Shown piece by piece: positions 40,135-48,726 of a stretch of 64,000 nucleotides of DNA. The stretch is taken from the NCBI GenBank assembly GCA_963780175.1, contig CAWAAT010000003.1, forward strand, positions 62,001-126,000, given 5' to 3'. Position numbers and translations under genes: made by a program. Origin of the DNA: Brooklawnia sp963780175 (GTDB lineage: Bacteria; Actinomycetota; Actinomycetes; Propionibacteriales; Propionibacteriaceae). The notes beneath the pieces were generated by a model. That model was given only the letters and a program-made list of their open reading frames with translations, was not told the origin of the DNA and did no database searches. Numbering within the stretch: the stretch's first letter is position 1; each line of letters starts with the position of its first letter.

Positions 40135-42390
40135 ATGAAACCAGGAATAGTTCATGAACCACACCGCGACGATTCGCGGCACGGCTTCATGGGTGCCGCA
40201 GTGGCCCTGTTGCTCTGGCTGGCGCCCGTGACCCTCGGTGTCCTGCCGGCACTGGCGGACGACTGGACGAGCCCCTACGACGTGTTCACCAATTCCAGCG
40301 GGACACCCGGTGCCTACGACACCCCCATCGACCAGAGTCCACAAGACATACGTCTGAGCGTCGAGGGCTTCCACATCGGGAACATGCCAGACCCGGACGT
40401 CATCCCGACGAGTTCGGACGGTGAGCTGGAGCTGACACGCGGTGGCGCACCGGCCAGCATCGGTTTCTCCGGAGTGGATGAGGACTTCTGCACCATGTCG
40501 GGCACCATCACGGTGGAATATCGTGACGAGCCGGCGTACGGATACCTGGGCTCCGCCAACTTCGAGAGCCAGGTGGTCCTGAGCGGTGAGATCACCCAAG
40601 TTTTCACCATCTACAGCTCTGACCAACCGGCCCCCCGGACAGAGCAGTACCAACTGACCCAGTCAGACATGGGTCTGACCCGGGTCATCAACGGAGTGCA
40701 GTACCTGATGTTCCCCCTGTACACCTCGGATGGCGGGGTTGGCTACACCGGCACCTACCTCTACCTGGAACTCACGGCTGTTCGCGGCATGCCCGGGGCC
40801 ATCACGAACCAGCCACCACCCCAGACCGAACAGCAGCAGACCGACGCCTACTGGCGCCTGACCGAGGTCGTCGTCCCTGCGGATATTGACAGCGCCCAGC
40901 ACGAGTACGGCGAGTACGCGATCTACTTCAACGAGTTGGGTCTGTTGATGCTGGACGCGGCCAGCGGTTCGGGGGTGGAGTTCTTCTGGAGTGAGTTGCC
41001 GGAGAGGATCGTCGCTGGTCAGGAGCGTGCGGTCGAGGTCGCCATGGGGGTTTTCCCCTTCGAGGGGTCGAGTTGGGTGTCAGGTACCGCTTTCGCACTC
41101 GAGATGGATGTCGTCAACACAACCGGCGAGAAGATGTACGCCGAGTACTCCGAACCGCTGTTCGTCAACTTCGCCCAGAGTGGCGACCCGCTGGAGGTCA
41201 CCGACGTCTTCAGTCCGGCGGCCGAGAACTTGGAGCAGTTCTACCGCGAGGGCAATCAGCTGCACTTCAGCTTTGTCTACGAAGGCGACATCGACCACGT
41301 CGTGCGCTACCTCTACCAGTACATTCCGCCGGAGACATTCCAGAGCACCGTGCCGGGATCGAGTGGGTCCCAGGACAGCGAGGGGCAGACCCCGGGTGCG
41401 GGTGCCGAGGACGACGGGCTCCCCACGGCGGCAATCGCCGCCATCGCAGTAGCGGGGGCGGCGATCGCCGGCGGAGGGATCGCGGGTCTGGCCAGGATGA
41501 GGGCCAGGAACAAGGTGGCTCCGCCGGAGCAGGCGCCGCCAGCGGCCCAGCCATCAACGAGCACCAGCGAGTACGAACGCATCGAACGGGAGACACGGGC
41601 TCGGCATGCCGAGATGGATCGGGTGATCGGCGCCGAGGAGCTTGAGCGGCATCGGGCCGGGACAACGGTCCAGGACCAGATCAACCGCGAGCAGATGGCC
41701 AGGATCGCCGAGGCGCAGAAGAGCACCGCCTACAAGCAACGGAAGATGCAGAAGTATGGCGTTGACACCGTCGACCAGGCCATGACGAGAGCAGGGGAGC
41801 ACGCCGCGATCTCGCAGCGGATGGCTGACACCTACCGTCGTGCTGGACACACCGCAGCAGCGCTCGAGGTCGTCGCCCATCTTGGCCTGGCGACAACGAA
41901 TGCCTCCGCGGATGTGATCAGCCGGGTTCCGGGATTGGCCTGGTACCGACCGGTGTACCGCATGGGCACCAGCGTCGCGGGAGAGACGGCAACATCGGTG
42001 GCCAACATGGACATCACCAAGCAGACGGGCTGGCAGGCTGCCAAGTCCGGTGTGGTGAAGGGCGCGGTCAAGGGCTCTTTCGAGGCGGCGCGGGGCTTCA
42101 TGCCCTCTGCCGCCAGGAAGGGGCTCACCACGTTCCTGGGCGACACGCTGGGGGAGGTGTCCGGGGCTTACATGGACGGCAAGGACCTTTACAAGGCCAC
42201 CGCCAAGGGCGCGAGGAATGGCCTGTACAACTCGGCCACCAGGGCGGTCTCGGACACGTTCACCGGCAGGTCGTACATCACAGACACGCCTTCGTTGTAC
42301 GAAGGCGGCAAGCAGTTGGCCGGCAGTAAGGAAGTGCGCAGGAAGGTCGCGAGCTACTTCCTGCGCCGCTTCGGCAAATCGTTCATCTAG
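40135..42390 (+). CDS. unrecognised single-pass membrane protein, 751 residues
   Basis: ATG 40135 follows GGAAGGTGATGG. A signal or anchor segment (MGAAVALLLWLAPVTLGVLPALA, about residues 19-41) precedes an acidic, beta-rich-looking extracellular part of roughly 385 residues. A linker rich in Ser, Gly and Pro leads to a membrane span (AAIAAIAVAGAAIAGGGIAG, about 430-450). A cytoplasmic region of about 300 residues then begins with a charged coiled stretch (YERIERETRARHAEMDRVI) and ends in a Gly/Ala/Lys-rich part (GVVKGAVKGSFEAARGF) with a basic tail (RRFGKSFI). I do not recognise the family. The frame is intact. It is followed 13 bases later by a partner gene and sits between two defence loci. 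Confidence 0.75.
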   Translation: MKPGIVHEPHRDDSRHGFMGAAVALLLWLAPVTLGVLPALADDWTSPYDVFTNSSGTPGAYDTPIDQSPQDIRLSVEGFHIGNMPDPDVIPTSSDGELELTRGGAPASIGFSGVDEDFCTMSGTITVEYRDEPAYGYLGSANFESQVVLSGEITQVFTIYSSDQPAPRTEQYQLTQSDMGLTRVINGVQYLMFPLYTSDGGVGYTGTYLYLELTAVRGMPGAITNQPPPQTEQQQTDAYWRLTEVVVPADIDSAQHEYGEYAIYFNELGLLMLDAASGSGVEFFWSELPERIVAGQERAVEVAMGVFPFEGSSWVSGTAFALEMDVVNTTGEKMYAEYSEPLFVNFAQSGDPLEVTDVFSPAAENLEQFYREGNQLHFSFVYEGDIDHVVRYLYQYIPPETFQSTVPGSSGSQDSEGQTPGAGAEDDGLPTAAIAAIAVAGAAIAGGGIAGLARMRARNKVAPPEQAPPAAQPSTSTSEYERIERETRARHAEMDRVIGAEELERHRAGTTVQDQINREQMARIAEAQKSTAYKQRKMQKYGVDTVDQAMTRAGEHAAISQRMADTYRRAGHTAAALEVVAHLGLATTNASADVISRVPGLAWYRPVYRMGTSVAGETATSVANMDITKQTGWQAAKSGVVKGAVKGSFEAARGFMPSAARKGLTTFLGDTLGEVSGAYMDGKDLYKATAKGARNGLYNSATRAVSDTFTGRSYITDTPSLYEGGKQLAGSKEVRRKVASYFLRRFGKSFI

Positions 42391-42403
42391 AAGGAGTGAC
42401 TTC

Positions 42404-43312
42404 GTGTTCCCATTGACCAGAAATGAGCTGGCCTGCCTCGCTCCGTTCTTCCCGCAGACCAATCCGCTCGGGTTGTTCGCCTCCCATGCGAACGTCGTGC
42501 TGGGCACCGAGACGCAGTCGCTGACCGAGAAGGGTGTGCTGGTCAACGGCTCCGTGGCGCCGCTGGCTGCCGGGCTGCTCATCACTGCCGCCAACCCGGA
42601 CGTGGTGGCCAGGGTTGCACTGTTCAACGGTCCGCTGAGCCTGGAGAAGATCGTCTACCGCCAGGGCCCCAACCTTGCCCTGCTGGAGATGACTGAGCGA
42701 TCTCTTCAGCTCTCGGCACCGCGTGGCTGGGACGATGCAGTGAGCGAGTACGCGCAGTTCGTCGGCGGATCCGCGTCGCGCAGCACGTCATTGGATCTCG
42801 ATCTGGATCCCATGCAGGCGACCGCGTTCTTCGCACTGTTCGACATCGAGCGGACGCGGGTCCTCAACGCCCTGCTGGGTCACAGTGACGAGTCGGTGGG
42901 TGCCTCGACCAACGCCGTTGCAGCAGCAGTGGTGAACCCGCTCGACGGTGGCCTGGTCTGCCTGCTGACCGAGAGCGCACTGCCCTCATCGATCAACACC
43001 GAAGCAGCACTGGCGTCGCTGGCAGCCGCGGGGGTTCTCGAGTCCGAGAACGGCACATATCTGTTGAGTGAGGAGGCCCTGACGCTGGCGCGGCGGTTTG
43101 TCGTCGTGCAGACGGGCATCACGCTGGACCTGCTGCAACCCACCGCGCAAGGCATCGCGAACGCCACCACGTTCGTCCTGTCGGCCTCACCCCTGGACGC
43201 CCTGTCGGTCTGCCTCACCGGTGATCGCGTGCAGATTGTCGCACTGTCAGCTGCCAGCATCCTGACGATGCTCGAGCAGACCATGTCGTGCCCCTCGATC
43301 GTTGCCGGCTGA
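42404..43312 (+). CDS. unrecognised soluble partner protein, 302 residues
   Basis: GTG 42404 follows AGAAGGAG, 13 bases after the stop of the 751-residue protein, so the two form an operon. The product begins MFPLTRNELACLAPFFPQ and has no signal peptide or membrane span. A middle segment, EAALASLAAAGVLESENG, then TYLLSEEALTLARRFVV, looks like a winged-helix or similar small regulatory fold. The end alternates short hydrophobic strands (RVQIVALSAASILTML). I do not recognise the family. A general likeness to ESX chaperones of the EspG kind crossed my mind but cannot be supported. Cytoplasmic partner of the membrane protein is the simplest reading. Confidence 0.72.
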   Translation: MFPLTRNELACLAPFFPQTNPLGLFASHANVVLGTETQSLTEKGVLVNGSVAPLAAGLLITAANPDVVARVALFNGPLSLEKIVYRQGPNLALLEMTERSLQLSAPRGWDDAVSEYAQFVGGSASRSTSLDLDLDPMQATAFFALFDIERTRVLNALLGHSDESVGASTNAVAAAVVNPLDGGLVCLLTESALPSSINTEAALASLAAAGVLESENGTYLLSEEALTLARRFVVVQTGITLDLLQPTAQGIANATTFVLSASPLDALSVCLTGDRVQIVALSAASILTMLEQTMSCPSIVAG

Positions 43313-43361
43313 GTGGACGCCTGCGCCGGCGATTGCGGCCTTACGCCCTGACCCCAGGAGA

Positions 43362-43404
43362 TTGCGACCGATCGCCACGCTCAGACGCGAGGTGATCGGT
43401 CGCA
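43362..43404. repeat. palindromic element, GCGACCGATC type, copy 2
   Basis: Arms TTGCGACCGATC and GATCGGTCGCA flank a 20-base centre. It follows the two-gene membrane operon and immediately precedes the esterase gene fragment at 43416. Confidence 0.85.
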
Positions 43405-43415
43405 TTGTCTGAGTG

Positions 43416-43514
43416 TCAGCCCAGCGGATGCTCCAGGAAGAACTCCCACATCACCCGGATGGCGTCGATGTCGTCCGACGTGGGGCCGGTGATGAACTCG
43501 GGCAGCGGACGCCC
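43416..43514 (-). pseudogene. 3' fragment of an esterase gene (direct repeat of 60553-60651)
   Basis: On the reverse strand this encodes the last 33 codons of a protein almost identical to the intact esterase ending at 60553 (compare MWEFFLEHPLG here with MWEFFREHPLG there). Bases 43417-43514 match 60554-60651 at 94 of 98 positions in the same orientation. Three of the four differences change an amino acid, so this is an older duplicate or a related allele, not a fresh copy. The fragment is cut off at 43514. Together the two copies bracket the BREX island. Confidence 0.85.
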
Positions 43515-43926
43515 TGGCCGGCGCGGCTGCGTCCAATCACCTGCCGGTGCCGAGCGGCGAAATCGACCTGCCCCTGCTGGCGCAGCGGCTCCGGGAGCGG
43601 CGAACGGCGATCACCTGAGCTCGCGAACTGCTGCGAACCGCTGCTGGCGCAGATCAGGTGGCCGCCCGGGCCGAGGAGGCCGCCGCCGGACTGCGTGGCC
43701 GGGCTTTCCCGGCCGCCGAGCTGTGGAGGATGGACCGCGGACGCCCGGTTTACGAGGAGGAGCTCCTGGACGAGCTGCTGGGTGACCTCGGGGGGGGCGT
43801 GACGGAGGGTGGGGACGCGTCCGCCGGGATTTGGGCACGCCAGTTGGGTCTGGAAGGGCTTCAACCGGCGTTCTGGGTCGCCTGGCGTGCTCTTTTCAGG
43901 TTTTCGTGCCGGGGGCCCCAGGAGAT
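43515..43926. other. degraded coding remnants, no intact gene
   Basis: The forward strand shows two short protein-like stretches: GEIDLPLLAQRLRERRTAIT ending in a stop at about 43618, then AARAEEAAAGLRGRAF and LWRMDRGRPVYEEELLDELL (about 43660-43790). They look like the tail of one or two lost genes but I cannot name them. No start, ribosome site or full domain remains. It lies between the esterase fragment and a palindromic element, the left edge of the BREX island. Confidence 0.4.
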
Positions 43927-43970
43927 TGCGACCGAAAGCCATGCGTACTCGCGATGTGATCGGTCTCAGC
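43927..43970. repeat. palindromic element, GCGACCGATC type, copy 3 (degenerate)
   Basis: The left arm TTGCGACCGAAAG and right arm TGATCGGTCTCA are mismatched versions of the arms at 39979 and 43362. It lies just outside the collapsed brxD/brxHI remnant. Confidence 0.7.
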
Positions 43971-43999
43971 ATCTGCTGACGTGGACGTGGGCCGCCCTC

Positions 44000-44604
44000 C
44001 TACCCCTTCCTCCGCTCCACGATCGCCCGTCCGGCCACCGCCGCTGCCCCCGGGTGATCAGCCAGCCGCTCCGCGAGCGTCGCCCGGGCCAGCGCCTCCG
44101 GCAAGAGATCGGCGAACTTCAGGTCAGTGATGTGCACGCGTTGGGCCAGCGAAGCCAGCCGCGTCAGCCCGAACGGTCCCTCGAAGAACGCGGGCGTCCC
44201 GGTGATCACCAGGAACAGTCCGGGTTCCAGCCGTCCAGCACCGCCCGGAACGCGCTCGGGGGAACGGTGGCGGTGCGCAGCGATTCGGTGATCCGCCGGT
44301 AGACCGTCTCGAGGCGGTGCAGCGGGGTCTCGGTCTCGCTGACCTGCACCTCGGCGCTCGCCCAGCCCCGCCGCAGCGCGCGTTCGGCCAGGTGACGGGT
44401 GAAGAAGGTCTTGCCCGACCCGTACTCGCCCCTGACGGCTTTGAAGACCGCCGAGCCGCCGGATACCGCGTCCAGTTCAGCCTCCAGTGCCGGGCCGAAG
44501 CGGTCGAGCCCGACCGCGAGCAGGTCCAGCCCGTTGGCGGGCACCGTGCCGCGGCGCAGTGCGTCGATCACCTCGCGGCGGCGTCGGGGGGAGACGGTTG
44601 TCAT
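44000..44604 (-). pseudogene. brxD: collapsed brxD, probably joined to the 3' end of brxHI
   Basis: ATG 44604 starts a BrxD-like P-loop protein: MTTVSPRRRREVIDALRRG, then VRGEYGSGKTFFTRHLAE (Walker A). After about 128 residues it jumps, with a frame change near 44215, to LFLVITGTPAFFEGPFG, a segment that in full-length BrxD lies some 150 residues later. After LAQRVH the sequence changes again to DLKFADLLPEALARATLAERL...VERRKG, which resembles the end of Lhr-like helicases such as BrxHI. So two internal deletions appear to have removed half of brxD and nearly all of brxHI, the last two genes of a type 2 BREX operon. The identification of the tail is inference. It overlaps the upstream ATPase gene (ATGA). 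Confidence 0.7.
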
Positions 44605-45893
44605 GACTGCCGACTTTCTGATGGGAGTCGCGTACTCCACAGTCGATCGACTGGAATCGCATGCAGCCGATCATCGAAGGAGTAACTGCGTGACCCCGTG
44701 TACAGGACGACCCCGGCAACAAGGGCCGGCCCGAGTAGGTCTCGTAGGGTGCGCAGGCCGTGGAAGTCATCGCCTGAGACACGAGTGGCTGACTTGATCT
44801 CGAAGGCCACCACGCGGCCGTCCTCGGCTTCGATGATCAGGTCGACCTCGGTTTGGTCACGCGTTCGCCAGTGCCCGACCGTTGCGATGCCGTCGGTCCA
44901 ACTGGCTTGCGCGAGGAGTTCGCCAACCACAAAACCTTCGAGCAAGTGGCCGAACTGGGTCAACGCCGCAGGGTCACGCCGGCCGAGCTTCTCTGGTGTC
45001 AGTCGCATGAGTCTGGCAGCGACGCCGGAGTCGATGCTGTGTGCCTTGGGGCGCGCGGTGGTGCGCGGGGTCAGCGTGCGATCCCAGGCCGGCAGAAGTC
45101 GGACGAGGAACACGGCTTCGAGAAGCCGAACGTAATCACGGGCGGTCTTCTCATCGATACCCAGGCCCACTGCCAGGGAGGCGCCGTTGAACACCTGGGC
45201 GCTCTGGGCGGCCAGGCGTTCGAGCACGACAGGCAGCGCGTGGGCCTGTCGCACCCGAGACAAAGCCTGGACGTCGCGCTCCAGGCTCAACCGCACGTAG
45301 CTGTCGAACCAGCGCAAGCGAGCGGCCGCAGTGCCGGCGGCGAGAGCGAGTGGGAACCCCCCTCGCACGATGCGTTCGATGTAATCGCCCCGCGTTGTCT
45401 GGGATGTCGGGCCGCGGACCGCGTCGTCGGGTGCCTCAAACAGTGGTGCAACCAGTTCAGCCGAGGAATCTGTCATTTCGGCTTGCGAGAGCGGCAGGAT
45501 TGTCAGGCGCTGGAGACGTCCGGTCAAAGCCTGGGCGGCTCTCGGCAGCGACTCGTGGCGCGCGGAACCGGTCAGGACGAACTGCCCGGGGCGGCTGGAG
45601 CGATTGAGGCGTGCCTTGATGGCGTCCAGAACGATCGGCACGTGCTGGTACTCGTCAATGAGCACCGGGCCGGGGCTGTCGATCATGGTGGCGGGGTCGG
45701 CGGCTACGGCAGCCCTGACGTCCAGGTCGTCGAGGTCGAGCACCTCCCCGCCGAGCCGGGTTGCCAGCGCTCGCAGCAGCGTCGACTTACCGACGGTTCG
45801 TGGGCCCTCGAGCAGCACCACGGGACTCTCGGAGCAACGCTCGACGGCGACCTTGAAGAGGCGTCGTTCTACGAGGCGGTCGACCGATTCCAT
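44601..45893 (-). CDS. AAA ATPase of the DUF4143 family
   Basis: The protein has 430 residues. LLEGPRTVGKSTLLRAL is the Walker A (Thr-Val in place of the usual Gly pair, with Lys and Ser kept). GPVLIDEYQHVPIVLDAIK is Walker B, and FVLTGSARHESLPRAAQ is sensor 1. The C-terminal DUF4143 half has DEKTARDYVRLLEAVFLVRLLPAW and a nuclease-like HWRTRDQTEVDLIIEAEDGRVVAFEIK core (PD-(D/E)xK pattern: EVDLII then FEIK). Members are standalone ATPases of unknown role. It is not a standard BREX gene, but it lies between pglZ and brxD on the same strand, and its stop overlaps the brxD start by four bases. The gap of 133 bases to pglZ holds no other gene. Confidence 0.85.
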   Translation of the reverse strand: MESVDRLVERRLFKVAVERCSESPVVLLEGPRTVGKSTLLRALATRLGGEVLDLDDLDVRAAVAADPATMIDSPGPVLIDEYQHVPIVLDAIKARLNRSSRPGQFVLTGSARHESLPRAAQALTGRLQRLTILPLSQAEMTDSSAELVAPLFEAPDDAVRGPTSQTTRGDYIERIVRGGFPLALAAGTAAARLRWFDSYVRLSLERDVQALSRVRQAHALPVVLERLAAQSAQVFNGASLAVGLGIDEKTARDYVRLLEAVFLVRLLPAWDRTLTPRTTARPKAHSIDSGVAARLMRLTPEKLGRRDPAALTQFGHLLEGFVVGELLAQASWTDGIATVGHWRTRDQTEVDLIIEAEDGRVVAFEIKSATRVSGDDFHGLRTLRDLLGPALVAGVVLYTGSRSYSFDDRLHAIPVDRLWSTRLPSESRQS

Positions 45894-46026
45894 ACTGTGA
45901 GACTAGCCGAATCCCCGTTCTGCCGGAGGACGATCCCCTGAAGCGTCGCAATCGAAGCTCCCGTTCTGCCGCCCCTCGAACACCCGAACCGTCGCACGGA
46001 CGAGTCTCCAATCCCACCTTGTGACG

Positions 46027-48726
46027 TCAGATGGGCAACCCGTACTGCTCGGCGAGCAGGCCGGCGTCCAGGGTGATCGCCCGGGTGGCCGGGTCGGTCG
46101 ACACCACCGGGTAGCCCTCGACGTTCAGCAGTTTCGCGACCTGGCTCATCACCATCGACACCCGGTTGGCGGGCACCCCCAGCAGGGACGCGACGCGACT
46201 GGCCGCCAGCCGCCGGTCGGGGGCGGACGCCAGGGCGTCGACCAGCCTCGAGATCGCCTCATCGGTGACTCCCAGGCGTCCGACCAGCGACTTCTGGGCC
46301 CGGTAGGTGGCACAGGCCAGCAGGGCGGCACCGGCCGCTGGCAGGCCACCCGCCGGCTCAGGGTCGGGTTCGCTGAACAGGTCGGGTTGTCGCTCCGGTG
46401 TCTTGACTTTGGCGACTCTCCCGGGACGCTCGGACGTCGGCCGGCTGCCACCGGAAGCAGCACCGACACCGGACAGGCTGGCGGTCTCCCACCAGTCCGG
46501 CTCGGCGACCGCTGCCACGTCGAGGTCATGCGTCAGAGTGGCCGGCGCGAGCAGCGCGACCGGCACGACGGCCTCTGCGGGCGCCGCGCCGCCGTGGTAG
46601 CCGGCCTTCAGTGGCCCGTACCGCAGCCGTTCGTTGACAGCCAGCACCGCCCGATGATCGGAGGTGAGCACGCGCGGCCCGCTGACCAGCACCTCATCGG
46701 CCTCGACCTGCCCGGTCGCGGCCCGGTAGCGTCCGCCGAGCCCGGTGCCTCGTTGGCTGCCGCGCCGTCGCTCCACGACGTGGCCGTGGTCACTGGTGAG
46801 CACCACCAGGCGTCCGGCGGTGATCGCCGCCCGCAGCAGCGGGCCGAGGTGTTTGACGGTCTCGGCCGTCCAGTCGGTGCCGCCCGGGTCGGTGCGGTCG
46901 AGGGCGTCGTCGATGGTGTTGAGCACGCAGCCGACCAGCCGGTAGCGCTCGACGTCCGCGATCGCCAGCCGGACGTCGTCGGCCAGTTCGAAGCCCTGCC
47001 GCGAGCTGTCGAGCCCCTTCTTGTGCACCAGCGCCACCTCGCCGAGGCTGTGCGCCCGAGCCAGGGCCTCGAAGCCCGTGCGTTCGACGTCCTGCTGACC
47101 GGCGGTGAGCCGTCCGCTGAGCAGGGACGCCCGGCTGAACTCGGTGACCGTCGGCAGCACCGCCAGGGCCGGCGTCCGGGCGGCGGCACCCGGCAGCAGG
47201 CATTCCAGCAGGCCGAGTTCGAGCGTGGCGTGCGTCAAAATCTCGGTGGCGACACCGGCGCTCATGCCGTCCAGCACGAGCAGCAGTGTGGGGTAGCGCC
47301 GGGCGAGCGGGACGACGACCTCGGGCAGCAGGTCCTCCAGACCGACCAGCCCCGGGACGCGTCCACCGCAACCCTCGCGGGCCAGGGCAGCCGCGAACAC
47401 CCGGTCGTGCTCGTCGCGACGTTCGTGTACCTGGCCCAGCACCCGCTCCAGTGCGGCAGCCAGGGCGTGCTCGTCGACTCCCGCCTCGGCGTCGTTGACC
47501 GCGGAGTCGACCCAGGCGTCCCCCGCCAGGTGTCTGCCGGCCAGTTCGGCCAACGTGGACGCCGCAGCGTCGGGTACGCGCAGCCACCGGGCCAGCCGGA
47601 CGCCGGCCCGTGCCGGTGCGACTCGGGGGTCGACCTCACTGAGCCCGTGTTCGGCCACCTGCGCCCACGCAGCCTCCAGGGTCACCGCGTCGAGGTCGGG
47701 CGCCGTCCTCAGTGCCTCGGCGAGAACCCGGAGCCGCTGGGTCAGTCCCGAACGCAGCAGCCGGGACGCCCCGGCCAGCGGTTGGGCCTGTGCCTCGGCC
47801 AACAGTTCGTCGGCCCGGACGAGCAGTTGGCGGGCGTCCTCGACGGTCGCCCGGCCACCCAGAAGTCCGGTGACCACGACACCGGACAGTCTGGCGGTGG
47901 CCTGCAGTGCCGTGCGTGGGACGGTGCCCCAGCGGTGTTCGAGCCGGGCCAGGGCGACCTCGGCGTCCTGCCGGGCGGGGGACTGCAGCAGGCAGTCGAG
48001 CACCACTCCGAGCGGCACGATGTCGGTGGGGTTCCCGGCGCGCAGCAGCGCGGCGACCAGCGGGGCGGCCTCGCCGGCGGCGTCGGCGATCCAGCCGAGC
48101 ACGGCGTCGACCGTGGCCTCGCCCGCGCGTGACCGCAACCGGGCGATCGTCGCTGCCAGGCCGCGGCGGGTCGACCAGTGCAGCACGGTGATCAGGTCGG
48201 CCGGCCCGTCGGGCATGCCCAGTTCGGTGCGTGCGACGCACGACAGCGCGTGGTCGCGGGTGAGGACGCCGGCCGGGGCGGGCGGCCAGCCGTCGGGCGG
48301 GGACAGTTCGAGCAGTCCGGTGGCCACCTCGCGGGCCTGCCGGGTCTGCAGCAGTGTCGCGTCGATGCCATGCGCGGCGCTGAACCGCTGCTGCACGGCC
48401 TGCCACGGGTCGGGGTGCCGTAGCCGCTGCCAGCGGAACTGGGCGATCAACCCCGGGCCGAGGTCGTCGTCGCTGCGGTCGGTGACGACGACCAGCCAGC
48501 CGTTCGGGTCGGCCTGCCGGATCGCCTCGCGCACCGCCAACGCGGAGGCCGCGGGCACGATCTGCACGGGCTGGTCGCGGTGGGTGAAGCTGACCTGCCT
48601 GGTGGCGGCCGGGCTGGCGCGCAGCCCCAGCACCCCGTGCGGGTAGTCCTTGGCGCGGGCCTGGTCGATGATGGCCCGGGCCACGGCTGGAGTGACGGTG
48701 GCGCCGGGGATCACGTCCGCGGTCAT
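46027..48726 (-). CDS. pglZ: BREX-2 phosphatase-domain protein PglZ
   Basis: ATG 48726 (MTADVIPGATVTP) overlaps the pglY stop (ATGA). The protein has 899 residues. The alkaline-phosphatase-like core is visible: TLLLVLDGMSAGVATEILTH (metal Asp, about residue 480-500) and LVVLTSDHGHVVERRRGSQR (about 630-650). A long helical N-terminal half and a C-terminal winged-helix-like part (LGVPANRVSMVMSQVAKLLN) complete the family layout. PglZ is present in all BREX types and is required for phage restriction; the substrate of its phosphatase domain is not settled. The reading frame is undamaged, unlike pglX and pglY. Confidence 0.9.
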   Translation of the reverse strand: MTADVIPGATVTPAVARAIIDQARAKDYPHGVLGLRASPAATRQVSFTHRDQPVQIVPAASALAVREAIRQADPNGWLVVVTDRSDDDLGPGLIAQFRWQRLRHPDPWQAVQQRFSAAHGIDATLLQTRQAREVATGLLELSPPDGWPPAPAGVLTRDHALSCVARTELGMPDGPADLITVLHWSTRRGLAATIARLRSRAGEATVDAVLGWIADAAGEAAPLVAALLRAGNPTDIVPLGVVLDCLLQSPARQDAEVALARLEHRWGTVPRTALQATARLSGVVVTGLLGGRATVEDARQLLVRADELLAEAQAQPLAGASRLLRSGLTQRLRVLAEALRTAPDLDAVTLEAAWAQVAEHGLSEVDPRVAPARAGVRLARWLRVPDAAASTLAELAGRHLAGDAWVDSAVNDAEAGVDEHALAAALERVLGQVHERRDEHDRVFAAALAREGCGGRVPGLVGLEDLLPEVVVPLARRYPTLLLVLDGMSAGVATEILTHATLELGLLECLLPGAAARTPALAVLPTVTEFSRASLLSGRLTAGQQDVERTGFEALARAHSLGEVALVHKKGLDSSRQGFELADDVRLAIADVERYRLVGCVLNTIDDALDRTDPGGTDWTAETVKHLGPLLRAAITAGRLVVLTSDHGHVVERRRGSQRGTGLGGRYRAATGQVEADEVLVSGPRVLTSDHRAVLAVNERLRYGPLKAGYHGGAAPAEAVVPVALLAPATLTHDLDVAAVAEPDWWETASLSGVGAASGGSRPTSERPGRVAKVKTPERQPDLFSEPDPEPAGGLPAAGAALLACATYRAQKSLVGRLGVTDEAISRLVDALASAPDRRLAASRVASLLGVPANRVSMVMSQVAKLLNVEGYPVVSTDPATRAITLDAGLLAEQYGLPI

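Noticed and set aside
42404..43312. ESX secretion chaperone (EspG-like) identity for the 302-residue protein
   Set aside because: Only a vague similarity in length and alternating hydrophobic pattern; there are no WXG100, EccC or other ESX genes in the window.
43417..43514. Esterase repeat as a fresh phage or integrase attachment duplication
   Set aside because: There is no integrase gene in the island, and three of four mismatches change amino acids, so the copies have diverged as separate genes; the repeat is reported as a flank, not as an att site.
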